In this document: positions 18,890 to 28,163 of the stretch, in pieces | Numbering within the stretch: the stretch's first letter is position 1 | Layout of the letters: each line of letters opens with the position of its first letter | Origin: Chara braunii | Lineage: Eukaryota > Streptophyta > Charophyceae > Charales > Characeae | Assembly: GCA_003427395.1 (NCBI GenBank) | Contig: BFEA01000309.1 | Location: 1,184,529-1,219,528 of the forward strand | Length of the DNA: 35,000 nucleotides | Reading direction: 5' to 3' | Program-made: the position numbers and the translations under genes | Notes under the pieces: model-generated | The model's input: only the letters and a program-made list of their open reading frames with translations | Told to the model about the DNA's origin: nothing | The model's database searches: none

Positions 18890-19960
18890 CTATACCAGTG
18901 CACTCGCATTTTCAAAGACAGACCCGGTACCAACACTTGTAGGTTTGATCCGGTAGCAACTCTGGACTGTGCGACCCTTCATGCCAGGGCCACAGGAGCA
19001 GGTGCAGGGATACCGACTGCAGACCCATCGGTGCCACCGGATCTGTACCAGGCTTCGAGTTACCGATCCCGAACTAACCAATCCGGAGTATTGCAGGCCG
19101 TATCGTTGTCAACCCAACAGCGAACCTGGACAAATGTCGATCCTGAAACGATCCCGCAAGACTGGAGGAAACGGAACCTGTAACATCCGTTCCGAGCCGT
19201 AGCAACCCGTATCCACACCAATGCTGATATCGAACCTGAGACCGATGCAGTGACGCGTACCGCATTGACGCCGGATAACGTAGAAAACCAGAAATACCAT
19301 GATAGTACCGAACCTGTTCCGGACCTGAAATCCGAACCGGAAAGAACGGGAACAGGACGTAATACCCAGTCCCAGTGTCGTGCCAGCATCAATGGAGTGA
19401 AACACAGCAGCCCGAAACAGATTTCACTGGAAAGTACTGTTGTCAAACCCCTCATTACCGGTCCTATTTCGAACCTGAAAAATAAAGTGGCTATGGCTTC
19501 AGACGCTGAAATAAATTGTCGTGTTGGTGCCGATCCGGAACTAAACTGTTGGAGTCGTGTCATAGGTGACCTGAAAACGAACTGCAGTCAGGGTCCCGAG
19601 CCTGAAACAAATCAACAGGGTGGTTCTCAAACCCGATAACAAATCATCCAGATCTGTCCGACCTTGAAATGAGCTGATGTCGAGCTCTCGTTGAGCCTGA
19701 AATATGCCGGTGTCGAGTCATACTGAATCCGAAAACAATAACCGCGATGACACCGAACCTGAAATGAACCGCTGTGGCGGCGCTGAATGTGAAATGGATC
19801 GCCGTAGCCGTCCTACACCTGAAAATAAACCGCGAAAGTGTCCCCAAACCCGAAGTACACTAATGCCGAGCTCATGCCGAGCAGGAAATATGCCGGGTAC
19901 CGAGCCAGATAGAGAACCTCCTCAAACCATGTCAACCGCACCAACGCAACGCGACACAAT
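18890..19960. repeat. Degenerate ~30-35-bp minisatellite (LTR II)
   Basis: Units built on CCGAACCTGAAATGAACCGC, with variants such as GAGCCTGAAATATGCCGG and CACCTGAAAATAAACCGC, repeat across about 1 kb. Same unit type as at 1580-2400. The 167- and 129-codon frames here follow the repeat and are not genes. Confidence 0.75.
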
Positions 19961-20109
19961 CAAATAACAGGGCGGTAACATCCCCGCGTCCATCCATCTC
20001 GCACTCATAGTACACAGGTTATGGTAAGGCTAGAAATCGGGGAAAACAGGCAGGTCATGCGAGCAAATCCCAATCTTCGCCATATAGCGGAAATCACCAG
20101 AATTGGAGT

Positions 20110-20861
20110 AAATGAATAATCGGGGGTTAATTCCGATCGCGGATAAATGTAGTAAAATTATGCCAATCAGTTATTAATCATGGTTTTCCTTCCTTCTTAT
20201 TATTTTTATTTACTTTTCTTATTTCCTAATTCTTTTATCAAAAATAACAAAAATAGTGCTAATCTTGGCAAAAATAAATTCCGATAGCATTCAATGAAGT
20301 GTTGAAAATCCTTGGTTTCCCTTTTCTTTTTATTGTTTTCGAATTTTTTTCATACATTTAATTCTATTATAAAAAATGTCGATAATAGAGGGCGTCCCTA
20401 TTAAAATTCAAATACCAAAGAAGTTGAATAAATTGGAAAATATCCNGTTTTTCTCTCCTCTTTTGTTGTCTTTAATTCCTTTTCCCATTCTTAATTTTAA
20501 TATTAAATTTAATTAAATGTGGGGCACCCTCCTCGCATCCATGGGACACCGTGGAAGGGCCTCGTCAAGGCTCATCCTGAGTTAACAGCCCCGCGGCCAG
20601 TCGTTTCCGGGACATGCCTAGAGCGAGCTGAAAGGAGGTAGTCAGTAAGGTAACTGTGAGGGCGGCGAAGTGGTAGCCCCCTTCGCCATTTTCTAGGGCT
20701 AGTCCTGGCGGTTGACACATCCGAAATTAGGGGTGATCTGACTACCCCTAATTTCTCCCAACTGGTCGGATGAAAGCGCCGGCCGATTCCTCCTTAGACA
20801 AGTTTTCTATAGGTCAATTTCCCGGTATTAGGGCGACCGACTGGCCTTCGGTCGCCCGACA
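20110..20861 (-). other. LTR II start portion (AT-rich and GC-rich blocks, hairpin)
   Basis: The AT-rich block (20150-20520) is alignable in patches to 2730-3060 (CAAAAATAAATTCCGA, TTTTCTCT-C-T, CCCAT-TT-ATTT). The GC block carries CGCCATTTTCTAGGGCTAG where LTR I has TGCCATTTTTTAGGGTTAC. Then GGGCGACCGA (20831-20840) pairs with TCGGTCGCCC (20848-20857), followed by GACA. On the minus strand, the bases just outside (CAGAGGGTGAGGGCCG) are purine-rich, like a polypurine tract. Confidence 0.6.
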
Positions 20862-21455
20862 ACGGCCCTCACCCTCTGTGCCGTGAATGATACTCCCGTG
20901 CCCCACTTTCGTCAGAGGGGTTTCTTGAGCTAAGCCGGACGAACCCTCAGGGGCTGGTAGAAGCCAGAAAACATAATCTCGCGGAAGAATCAGACACTCT
21001 CTTGGCACCTTCAGGGCAAGATCCAGATATTCCACTGGAAGTGGAAGAGGCATGCTTTTGCTATTGTAAAGCCCTTTGAAGTGACGGCAACGAAGCATGT
21101 TCGAGCCGTACCCTGTGAAATTCTTCATCGAAACCATCACACCCTTAACACCTTTGTAAGGTAGTCTGCGCATGTCGTAGAAAATTTTAGCCTGCAGCTT
21201 GAGCAAGCCTCCAGACTGTTTCTGAGACGAAAGGATGGTACCGACAGCATAAACGTCGGCTGCTTCCTTAGCGTCCGGAAAGGCAGCGGGCCTCATGAAA
21301 ACAGTTGGCCCAACAGGGTTCCCGTCAACAACGAAGTCCAAAAATCATTGTGCATCCTTCAAATGAAAATAGTGAGGAGGAGATTGCGGAAGACTTCGTC
21401 CCTCCTCGGGGGCAGATTCCCGAATGCTTGTCGATGTATTCTTCGCGGACACCAT
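20814..21455 (-). pseudogene. Orphan ORF running into the LTR, one in-frame TGA
   Basis: ATG at 21455 (MVSAKNTSTSIRESAPEEG), in-frame TGA at 21345-21347, then open to 20814: 214 codons in one frame. Core residues include FLDFVVDGNPVGPTVFMRP, VYAVGTILSSQKQSGGLL, FYDMRRLPYKGVKGVMVSM and PRECLILPRDYVFWLLPAP. The last 15 codons or so lie inside the LTR start (20861), so the native C-terminus is probably lost or ends in the LTR. I do not recognise the family. A purine-rich tract sits between the ORF and the LTR, so it may be the last ORF of another element to the right. Confidence 0.5.
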
Positions 21456-21526
21456 TTTACGCCCAACCCTAAACTAAATTGGATGATCGAGAGGACAGCC
21501 ACGAGGTTGTCCTAAGAGTAAAGCGG

Positions 21527-22021
21527 CAAAGTGCGAACTAACTCGGAGTTGTGGAAATGAAGGACCAAAACGACGTACCAGATGGTTTTTTGAAATGCAC
21601 ACGAAGTCACGACAATTGGGGCAGGGGGAGGAAAAACAATACTCCTCTGGCAGAGTGACTTAGGAGAAAAGATAACAACTCCTCGGACATAGTGTGAACC
21701 AAGTCGCAATCCTGGAAATAAAGAAAGAGGCGGCTTATCTTGGGGAAAGTGCGAACTAACTCAGAGTTGTGGAAATGAAGAACTCACTTTCAAGAGAGAG
21801 GCGTCTTATCTTGGGGAAAGTGCGAACTAACTCGGAGTTGTGGAAATGAACACCTAAAACATGTACCACTTGGTGTCGACAAAGTGCGAACTAACTCGGA
21901 GTTGTGGATACGAAGGGCGACAACTCGTACAACACTTTAGGTCGCAAAGTGCAAACTAACTCGCAGTTGTAACTCCTCCAGCACTATACGTCGCAAACTG
22001 TGAACTAACACGCAATTGTGG
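21527..22021. repeat. Spaced 35-bp repeats, six copies
   Basis: CAAAGTGCGAACTAACTCGG followed by AGTTGTGGAAATGAA (35 bp) occurs at 21527, 21746, 21817 and 21881, with shortened, diverged copies at 21946 and 21995. Spacing is 219, 71, 64, 65 and 49 bp. The unit contains AACT-CGG-AGTT dyad symmetry. Two intervening segments are related to each other (GGCGGCTTATCTTGGGG and GGCGTCTTATCTTGGGG), which indicates a decaying minisatellite rather than unique spacers. Confidence 0.85.
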
Positions 22022-22108
22022 ATCAGTTTCGACCTCACTAGGATAGACGAACAAAAACTCCGAATTAATTTGGCCTTCTAAAAGTGGCACGGAAGAGTAC
22101 ATTTGGGA

Positions 22109-22134
22109 TATATATATATATATATATATATATG
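22109..22134. repeat. (TA)n microsatellite, left edge of repeat cluster
   Basis: Alternating AT from 22109, ending ATGTATAC. It abuts the GC-rich end of the first (TA)n-bounded element copy. Confidence 0.95.
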
Positions 22135-22902
22135 TATACGGGGTTGCCGGCGTTCGGGACGGGCCGGACACCCGAACCCGAACGCCCGAACGTAAGGGAC
22201 CCCTTCCAAAGGCGTTCGGCTGTTCGGGCCGAACGCAAAAAAAAAAAAAAAAAAAAAAAAAAACGTATTCCAAAACTTCCTAAAACAATATATGTTATGA
22301 GGAAGAATAAACTAAACAACATTTTCCAGGGCACTACATCCAAATTCCTTACCAAATTTGAATTAAAAATCAAATACAGAAACTAAACTCTATAATAAAA
22401 ATAAGAAAAAATAAAAAGAGAACTAAAATGAGTGAGTGTGCCAGCACCTTTTCGACACCGCCATCTTCGCCGGTTTTTAATTATTTTTTGGCATGAACAA
22501 ATGCTCTGAAAATTCAGATATATGTATTTTACATAATCAATAACTCATTAAAAATTTTTCAAAAAATAATATTTTTTTTTAGGTCCCGAAATAAAGTGAA
22601 AACAAAAAGTTAAAAGTGAAAAAAAAACAAAATAGTGAGTGGGCGAGCACGTTTTGACACCCCCATCTTTGACGATTTTTAGTGTTTTTGTGGCTTAGCA
22701 GAATGGCTTCAAAATTTATTGGCGTGTAGGTTACTTCATACAGAACTCCGAAAAAAAAATCAGAAAATAAAACTTATTTTTAGGCCCCGAGAAAAATTTT
22801 GGCGGGGGCCGAACCTGGAGCTGTTCGGCCCCTGAACGGGACCCCGAACGCCCGAATGTTCGGGGGCCAGGCCGGGGCCCCCGAACGTTCGGTCAGGTAA
22901 CC

Positions 22903-22906
<4 letters not shown>
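22135..22906 (-). mobile_element. (TA)n-bounded element, copy L (inverted)
   Basis: On the minus strand the order is: GC-rich end with repeated CGTTCGGG/CCGAACG, a copy of the conserved 42-bp motif (22634-22674), AT-rich body, a second copy of the motif (22430-22473), T31 run, second GC-rich end (GTCCCGAACGCCGGCAACCC), (TA)n. No coding capacity. The same order occurs in copies M and R. Non-autonomous repeat of unknown class. Confidence 0.7.
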
Positions 22907-22947
<41 letters not shown>

Positions 22948-22952
22948 TATAC
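22907..22952. repeat. (TA)n at the centre of the palindrome
   Basis: Alternating TA with one C interruption. Copy L lies on its left and copy M on its right in opposite orientation. Confidence 0.95.
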
Positions 22953-23683
22953 ATTCTGTCATTCGGGGACCCCTAAGCGGACCCCCGAACGTTTGGCCAT
23001 TCGGGTCCGCGTACGAGGCCCGAACCTGAAGGGGTTCAGACCCCGCAAAACAATATTTTGACACCTAAATATATTTTTTTTTCTAAACATCTTACTGTGA
23101 GTTCCTTGTGATGTAAGATATCTCCCTCTTAATTTCGAAGCCATTATATTCCGCAAAAAAAAAATGAAAAGTCGGCAAAGATGGTGGTGTTAAAACTTGC
23201 TTGCCCACTCACTCATTTGTTTTTTCACTTTCTGTTTTTTCCTTTATTTCGGGGCATGAAACAAAATATTATTTTTTTAAACTTTAGTCGTATATTCTGT
23301 ATTATATAAGATACACATATCAAAATTTTCATGGAATTTGTCACAGCAAAAAAAAAAAGAACAATCACCAAAGATGGCGGTGTCAAAAATGTGCTCGCCC
23401 ACTCAATAATTTCATTCTCGTTTTATTTTTTCTAGTTTTCATTATTATTATTTATTTTTTATATTTGATTTTTATTTTAAATTTGGTAAAGAATTTAAAT
23501 GCAACGTTGAGGCAAATGTTTTTTAGTTTATTCGTTTGTATAACAGAGTTTTGTTTCAGTTTTTTTTTTTTTTTTTTTTTTTTTTTTGAAGGTCCGCGAA
23601 AGGCCGAACGCGTCGAGAGGGGGCACCGAACGTTTCGCCATTCGGGTTCGGGCGTTTGGCCCGTCCCGAACACCGGCAACCTT
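22953..23683 (+). mobile_element. (TA)n-bounded element, copy M
   Basis: Starts with ATTCGGGGACCCCTAAGCGG and ends with CCGTCCCGAACACCGGCAAC before (TA)n. It carries the 42-bp motif twice (23173-23217, 23366-23406) and a T-run of about 28 before the right GC-rich end. It mirrors copy L. Confidence 0.7.
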
Positions 23684-23738
23684 GTATATATATATATATC
23701 TATTTGTGACGATATATATATATATATATATATCTATT

Positions 23739-23769
<31 letters not shown>

Positions 23770-23797
23770 TTATATATATATATATATATATCTATTA

Positions 23798-23853
<56 letters not shown>
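23684..23853. repeat. Compound (TA)n / TATC microsatellite
   Basis: About 170 bp of TA repeats with TATCTATT interruptions and one GTGACG insert, between copies M and R. Confidence 0.95.
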
Positions 23854-23857
<4 letters not shown>

Positions 23858-24521
23858 GGTCAGCAGCCCGTACGTACGGAGGTCCCCGAACAGACCTCCG
23901 TACGTATGCGCGTTCGGGGTCCCGTACGGGGTCCAAACCTGACGGCGTTCGAACCCCGCCAAAACATTATTTCGGGGCCTAAAAGTAATTATTTTTTTGT
24001 GATTTGTTTTTTGTAAGTTTTCTATGACGTGGGGTACATGCCTGCAAATTTTCAAGTCATTTGGTTACCCCAAATAAGAATTAAAAATCGCCAAAGATAG
24101 CGGTGTGAAAACGTGCTCACCCACGTATTTTTTCACTTTTTACTTTTTGTTTTCAGTTTAGTTCGGGATCTTATCAATTATTTTATTTTTTGAAACTTTT
24201 TGAGTGGCGTTTGTATTATGTGAAGTACACATCTGTAAATTTTCAGGGCATTTAGCTATGCCAAAAAAAAAAAAAAAAATCACCAAAATGGCGTTGTCGA
24301 AAACATGCTCGCGCACTCACTAAATTTAATTCTCTTTTTATTCTTATTATTAATATTTATTTTCCGTATTTTATTTTTGTTTCAAATTTGGTAAGGAATT
24401 CGGATGTAATGCTCAGACAAACCTTGTTAAATTTACTTTTCTCCAAAACATATCTTTGTTTCAGATTTTGTTAATGATTTGTTCTTTTTTTTTTTTTTTT
24501 TTTTTTTGGGTCCGCGTTCCC
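23854..24521 (+). mobile_element. (TA)n-bounded element, copy R
   Basis: Same orientation as copy M: GC-rich start (GGTCCCGTACGGGGTCC, then GGCGTTCGAACCCCGCC), 42-bp motif at 24089-24126 and 24280-24322, T24 run, short GC end GGGTCCGCGTTCCC, then (TA)n at 24522-24537. Diverged from M by many substitutions and small indels. Confidence 0.7.
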
Positions 24522-24539
24522 TATATATATATATATCGT

Positions 24540-25010
24540 CACGAACAAAACTGGAGAGAGATCCCACAGCGATGGAGAGAAATCGTGCAGAGATGGAGAA
24601 AAGATCGCGATGAGCGATGGAGGGAGATGGCGCAGCGATAGAGATCTGCGAGCGTTCTTATATCTTTTCTTCACCCTCCACCTCCGTCCGCCATAGTCGA
24701 TCCGCGCTTCGTAGCTCGATTTTCTTTCGCCATAGCCGAACCTTCACGCTATAAAACTCCCATGATATTGTTTGTATACACAGCGATGGAGAGAGATCTC
24801 ACAGCGATGGAGAGAAATCGTGCAGAGATGGAGAAAAGATCGCGCAGGAGCGATGGAGAGAGATGGCGCATCGATAGAGATCCGCGAGCATTCTGATATC
24901 TTTTCTTCACCCTCCACCTCCGTCCGCCATAGTCGATCCGCACTTCGTAGCTCGATTTTCTTTCGCCATAGCCGAACCTTCACGCTATAAAACTCTCATG
25001 ATATTGTTTG
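24540..25010. repeat. Second repeat family: two direct copies, period ~235 bp
   Basis: CACAGCGATGGAGAGAAATC begins at 24565 and again at 24800. Each copy continues with GCAGAGATGGAGAAAAGATC, a GATATCTTTTCTTCACC block, and ends CGCTATAAAACTC(C/T)CATGATA plus TTGTTTG next to TA repeats. Open frames on both strands are repeat by-products. Confidence 0.9.
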
Positions 25011-25066
25011 TATATATATATATATATGTATGTCAGGTCGGCGACCGCACAAGGAACATGTGAATG

Positions 25067-25123
25067 AAAACCGGGAATTGATTCGGGGTTCAACAAAAAC
25101 CGGGTATTAATTAAGGGTTCAAC
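25067..25123. repeat. 28-29-bp tandem duplication between inverted arms
   Basis: AAAACCGGGAATTGATTCGG and AAAAACCGGGTATTAATTAA start two neighbouring copies, each ending GGGTTCAAC. They lie in the ~150-bp loop between the inverted arms. Confidence 0.7.
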
Positions 25124-25162
25124 ATGGGCACCGACGAGTATAAGGTGCTATATATATATATA

Positions 25163-25515
25163 CAAACAATATCATGGGAGTTTTATAGCGTGAAGGTTCG
25201 GCTATGGCGAAAGGAAATCGAGCTACGAAGCGCGGATCAACTATGGCGGACGGAGGTGGAGGGTGAAGAAAAGATATCAGAACGCTCACGGATCTCTATC
25301 GCTGCGCCATCTCTCTCCATCGCTCCTGCGCGATCTTTTCTACATCTCTGCACGATTTCTCTCCATCGATGTGAGATCTCTCTCCATCGCTGTGCGACTT
25401 CTCTCCGTCACTTCGTGATCACTCTCCATCGAGGCGCAATCTCTCTCCATCGTGCCATCTCTCTCCATCGCTGCGCGATCACTCTCCATCGCTCCTGCGT
25501 GATCTCTCCATCACC
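25163..25515. repeat. Inverted copy of the second repeat family, with expanded end
   Basis: Starts CAAACAATATCATGGGAGTT and is the reverse complement of the segment ending at 25010, so the two form arms of an inverted repeat. Its right end expands into degenerate units of about 22-26 bp, TCTCTCTCCATCGCTGCGCG with variants, about eight of them to 25515. The 157-codon plus-strand frame follows this repeat. Confidence 0.88.
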
Positions 25516-26186
25516 ATTGTATTGTCGTTGTAGTCTACCGTCGGTGCAACCGCCCATCATTGTGGAATCGCACGAAACAAGCGTTAGGTATGCCTAATGA
25601 ATGTTTAACACGAGGTCGAGTACAGTGTATTAGCCGATTATATTCATTCGTAGTCGTATTCCCCGAAACAAAAAATGTTGCTCAAAGTTTCCCAGCAAAT
25701 CCTAAAAACAGTCCTAAACACGATGGTCCTAGCTCAAAAATTGGTCTGGTTCATTCAGAGGCCAAATCCAGGCCTAGCCTGTTTCCCAAAACGCAGACCC
25801 AGAAGAGTAACAGTACCATATGAAGCCGCAACAATCCTAAAGCCTCGAACCATCTCAAGTCGTCGGTTCGAATCTCCGGAGGTACCGGGTACCATCGGGA
25901 CTATCTCTTTGAAAATGAATAGCAGGATACTGCCGAAATACCGAGCCAGAAAAAAACGATACTACATCACGCAGATCGCAAAAATAGAGACAAAAGGCAA
26001 ACCCTTCCAAACTGGTACACAAAGCCTCGATAGGCCACACAACTACAAACACTGTCCAATGCTACAACCAAGGAACAACAAGGAACAAAGGACTATCAAA
26101 CTATTTCAAAACGTCAATCAATCAAACAAAGTCTAGGTAACCACACAGCTAAAAAACCCCTGTCCAATGATTCACTAAGTTAGCAA
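25516..26186. other. No gene seen
   Basis: A 153-codon plus-strand frame (25675-26136) has no recognised motif and unremarkable composition. GGTTCGAATCTCCGG at 25865-25879 resembles a tRNA T-arm, but no tRNA body can be folded around it. On the minus strand this is the sequence 3' of the RT remnant. Confidence 0.4.
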
Positions 26187-28163
26187 CTAAGTCGCCATCC
26201 TCCAAATATCATCCTTCCCAACAACAAAACGTTTCAAAACTCTGTTGAAATTGTCAGGTGGGAAACCTTTCAAACGCAGTTCCCTCTTCACGGTAAGCAC
26301 CCTCCTCGGAATTTCTCCGCGAATCGTAGTATTCTGCTCGATACGATGCAGATGACTACCAATAATTGCACTTTTTTGTTGCTTGCTGCTCCATGAAGCA
26401 TACGTCTCGCCATTCTGGAACACCAACTCATCGTTCTTCCAAATAGTTTCCTCATTCTTGGCCAGTTGTATGCTTCCTAGAAAAGGTGTTGTCTGTCTTG
26501 TCCGCAACTCACACCCCAGAAACAACACCGAGTTGCTTGCATCATTCATACGTTTCAGCGTCAGATTTTTCAGGTAGCAAACTTCAAACTCCTCCACAAT
26601 GCTTACACGATCCTCGCAATCCCTCGTCGCTGTTATCAGGATGACATCATCAATCAATCTGATCCGAAACACGTTCCTCTTCTGGCTTCTAATACTTCTC
26701 AAGAACCTGCATTCTGCCATAACACACATAATACATGCAAGAGGAGGGCTCGTGCTCTTCCCCATAGGTATACCAATCACTTGACGCAACAATACCCCAA
26801 TTGCGAACGTGTAAGAATGTCTTAATTACAGTCTGACAAACTTTACAATGTCATCGAGGTCGATCTTGCGCAAGTGGTCGGCTCCCGTAGTCTCTCCGAA
26901 TGTCGCCCCCTTGCCACGTGTATTAACACGCACAAAACTTCTCCCTTTCTCCTTATGGTAGCCCACGACCCAATCCACTACCTCCTGAATCTCTTGGTGG
27001 GGAAGACGGTTGAACATCTATTTAATATCATAAGAGATAGTCTCAACCTTGCAGACACCCGACAGTTTGCCGATCTTCCTGTTGATTCGCCGTATCCTCT
27101 TGGACAAATCTGAGACAACTTGCATGTTGAAGTGACAGTCAAACGATAGCTGAAATAACAAGTGATTCAAACATTTAGCCACCAATCTGCCCGTTCGAAC
27201 CATGGGTTCGTTGAAAGTAGGGCAGATTGGTCGAAAACGTCCAGTATCCTTGTGCTTTGGCAACACGTATGCTTCGCCGAATTTTCCATTTGAGTCTCAT
27301 CTTGCAAACATCGTTAAACCATTTACATCCACATCTTCTAACATCTCCCTTAGAATCTCCTGAAAAGGTGAAGACACAACTCGATACCCCACATCTCTCA
27401 CGAAAGTCGTCATCATCGCAGAGTGATATACAACTAGGAACATCACTAGCGCGTCACCCGGATTTCTATCGAGTGGTGTAAGCACGAGAACTTCCAATTC
27501 TCCTTTCACCCTCCTAACGTCCGACAGTGTGATCTTGCAGCTTCTATTAGGCATGTCCAAAATACATTCTCTCAGCATATCGTTGGTCAGGACAGGTATA
27601 TCTCCCTTCATATTGAACCAACTTGTGAAGCCCTCAAGCACCTCACGTCGAAGCAGACTCAATCGGTCTTGAATTTCAGCTCAGGGTATATCGTTAGCGT
27701 TAGCTAACAGTCTGTGGTGCGACTCCCCTCGACTTAACCGGAAGCATACGTGGCCTCCCTCTCTGGGGTAAGCCAACCTTGCACAAGCGCAGGTAAGTAC
27801 CTCACGGGCAACAAATGTCTGTTGGTTGTGAATAATAGAGTCGATTGATAGGTTCTTAACCCAAACAATTCGAATCTTCTTCCTCGCACGCTTCTGGAAA
27901 CAAGAAGGTAGATCACACCTTATCATCCCATCGTTTACAATCTTACGCAACTCCACAAGTCTAATCCTATCATCAAACTTAACACGTACAGTCGAATCAG
28001 CCGACATACTTAAACCAGACTTCTCGCGAATTACCCTCGACAGCAGCCCTCGTAGATATTTCCGTGTAGATTTCTTTCTTAAGTCCTTGATGACATTGTA
28101 TAATCTCATCCAGGATTTCAAACCCCAAGGTTGTACATCGTTCAACTTTCTCGGATTTTTCAA
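26187..28163 (-). pseudogene. Reverse transcriptase of a non-LTR/Penelope-like element
   Basis: A single frame holds the whole RT remnant. Motifs in order: LTPLDRNPGDALVMF, YVLPKHKDTGRFRPICPTFN (fingers), YDIK-stop-MFNRLPHQEI (motif A), RQVIGIPMGKSTSPPLACIM (motif B), IRLIDDVILI (motif C, xIDD instead of YxDD), then LKRMNDASNSVLFLGCELR. The residues and the GIPMG...SPPLA block recall Penelope-like and related RTs, and I cannot fix the lineage. Four in-frame stops break it: TGA 27681-27683, TGA 27297-27299, TAG 27018-27020 and TAA 26826-26828, with no frameshift across 1977 bp. No endonuclease domain is visible downstream. Confidence 0.82.

Larger units (their letters stand above)
15647..20861 (-). 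mobile_element. Candidate 5.2-kb LTR (LTR II)
   Basis: On the minus strand it would start with TGTCGGGCGACC (20861) and end CCTCTCAACA (15647), giving TG...CA ends, one base before the tRNA-Asp primer site. The right part parallels LTR I: TGTC plus a hairpin, a GC-rich block containing GCCATTTT(C/T)TAGGG, an AT-rich block with CAAAAATAAATTCCGA, then the degenerate minisatellite. The middle and left parts hold 83-bp repeats and CT-rich sequence. A shorter LTR of 375 bp (15647-16021, ends TGTTGAGA/TCTCAACA) is also possible. No second copy of the left end lies in the window to decide. Confidence 0.45.

Noticed and set aside
21527-22021. True CRISPR array
   Set aside because: Eukaryotic context, no cas genes, degenerate repeats, and at least two spacers related to each other.
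23465-24055. Ile-Tyr repeat proteins
   Set aside because: Translations of TA microsatellites and T-runs.
25800-25890. tRNA gene around GGTTCGAATCTCCGG
   Set aside because: The T-loop-like sequence lacks a pairing T-stem and no A box or acceptor stem lies at the right distance.
26187-28163. Reassigned stop codons in the RT frame
   Set aside because: All three stop types occur and other frames use normal stops, so decay is simpler.
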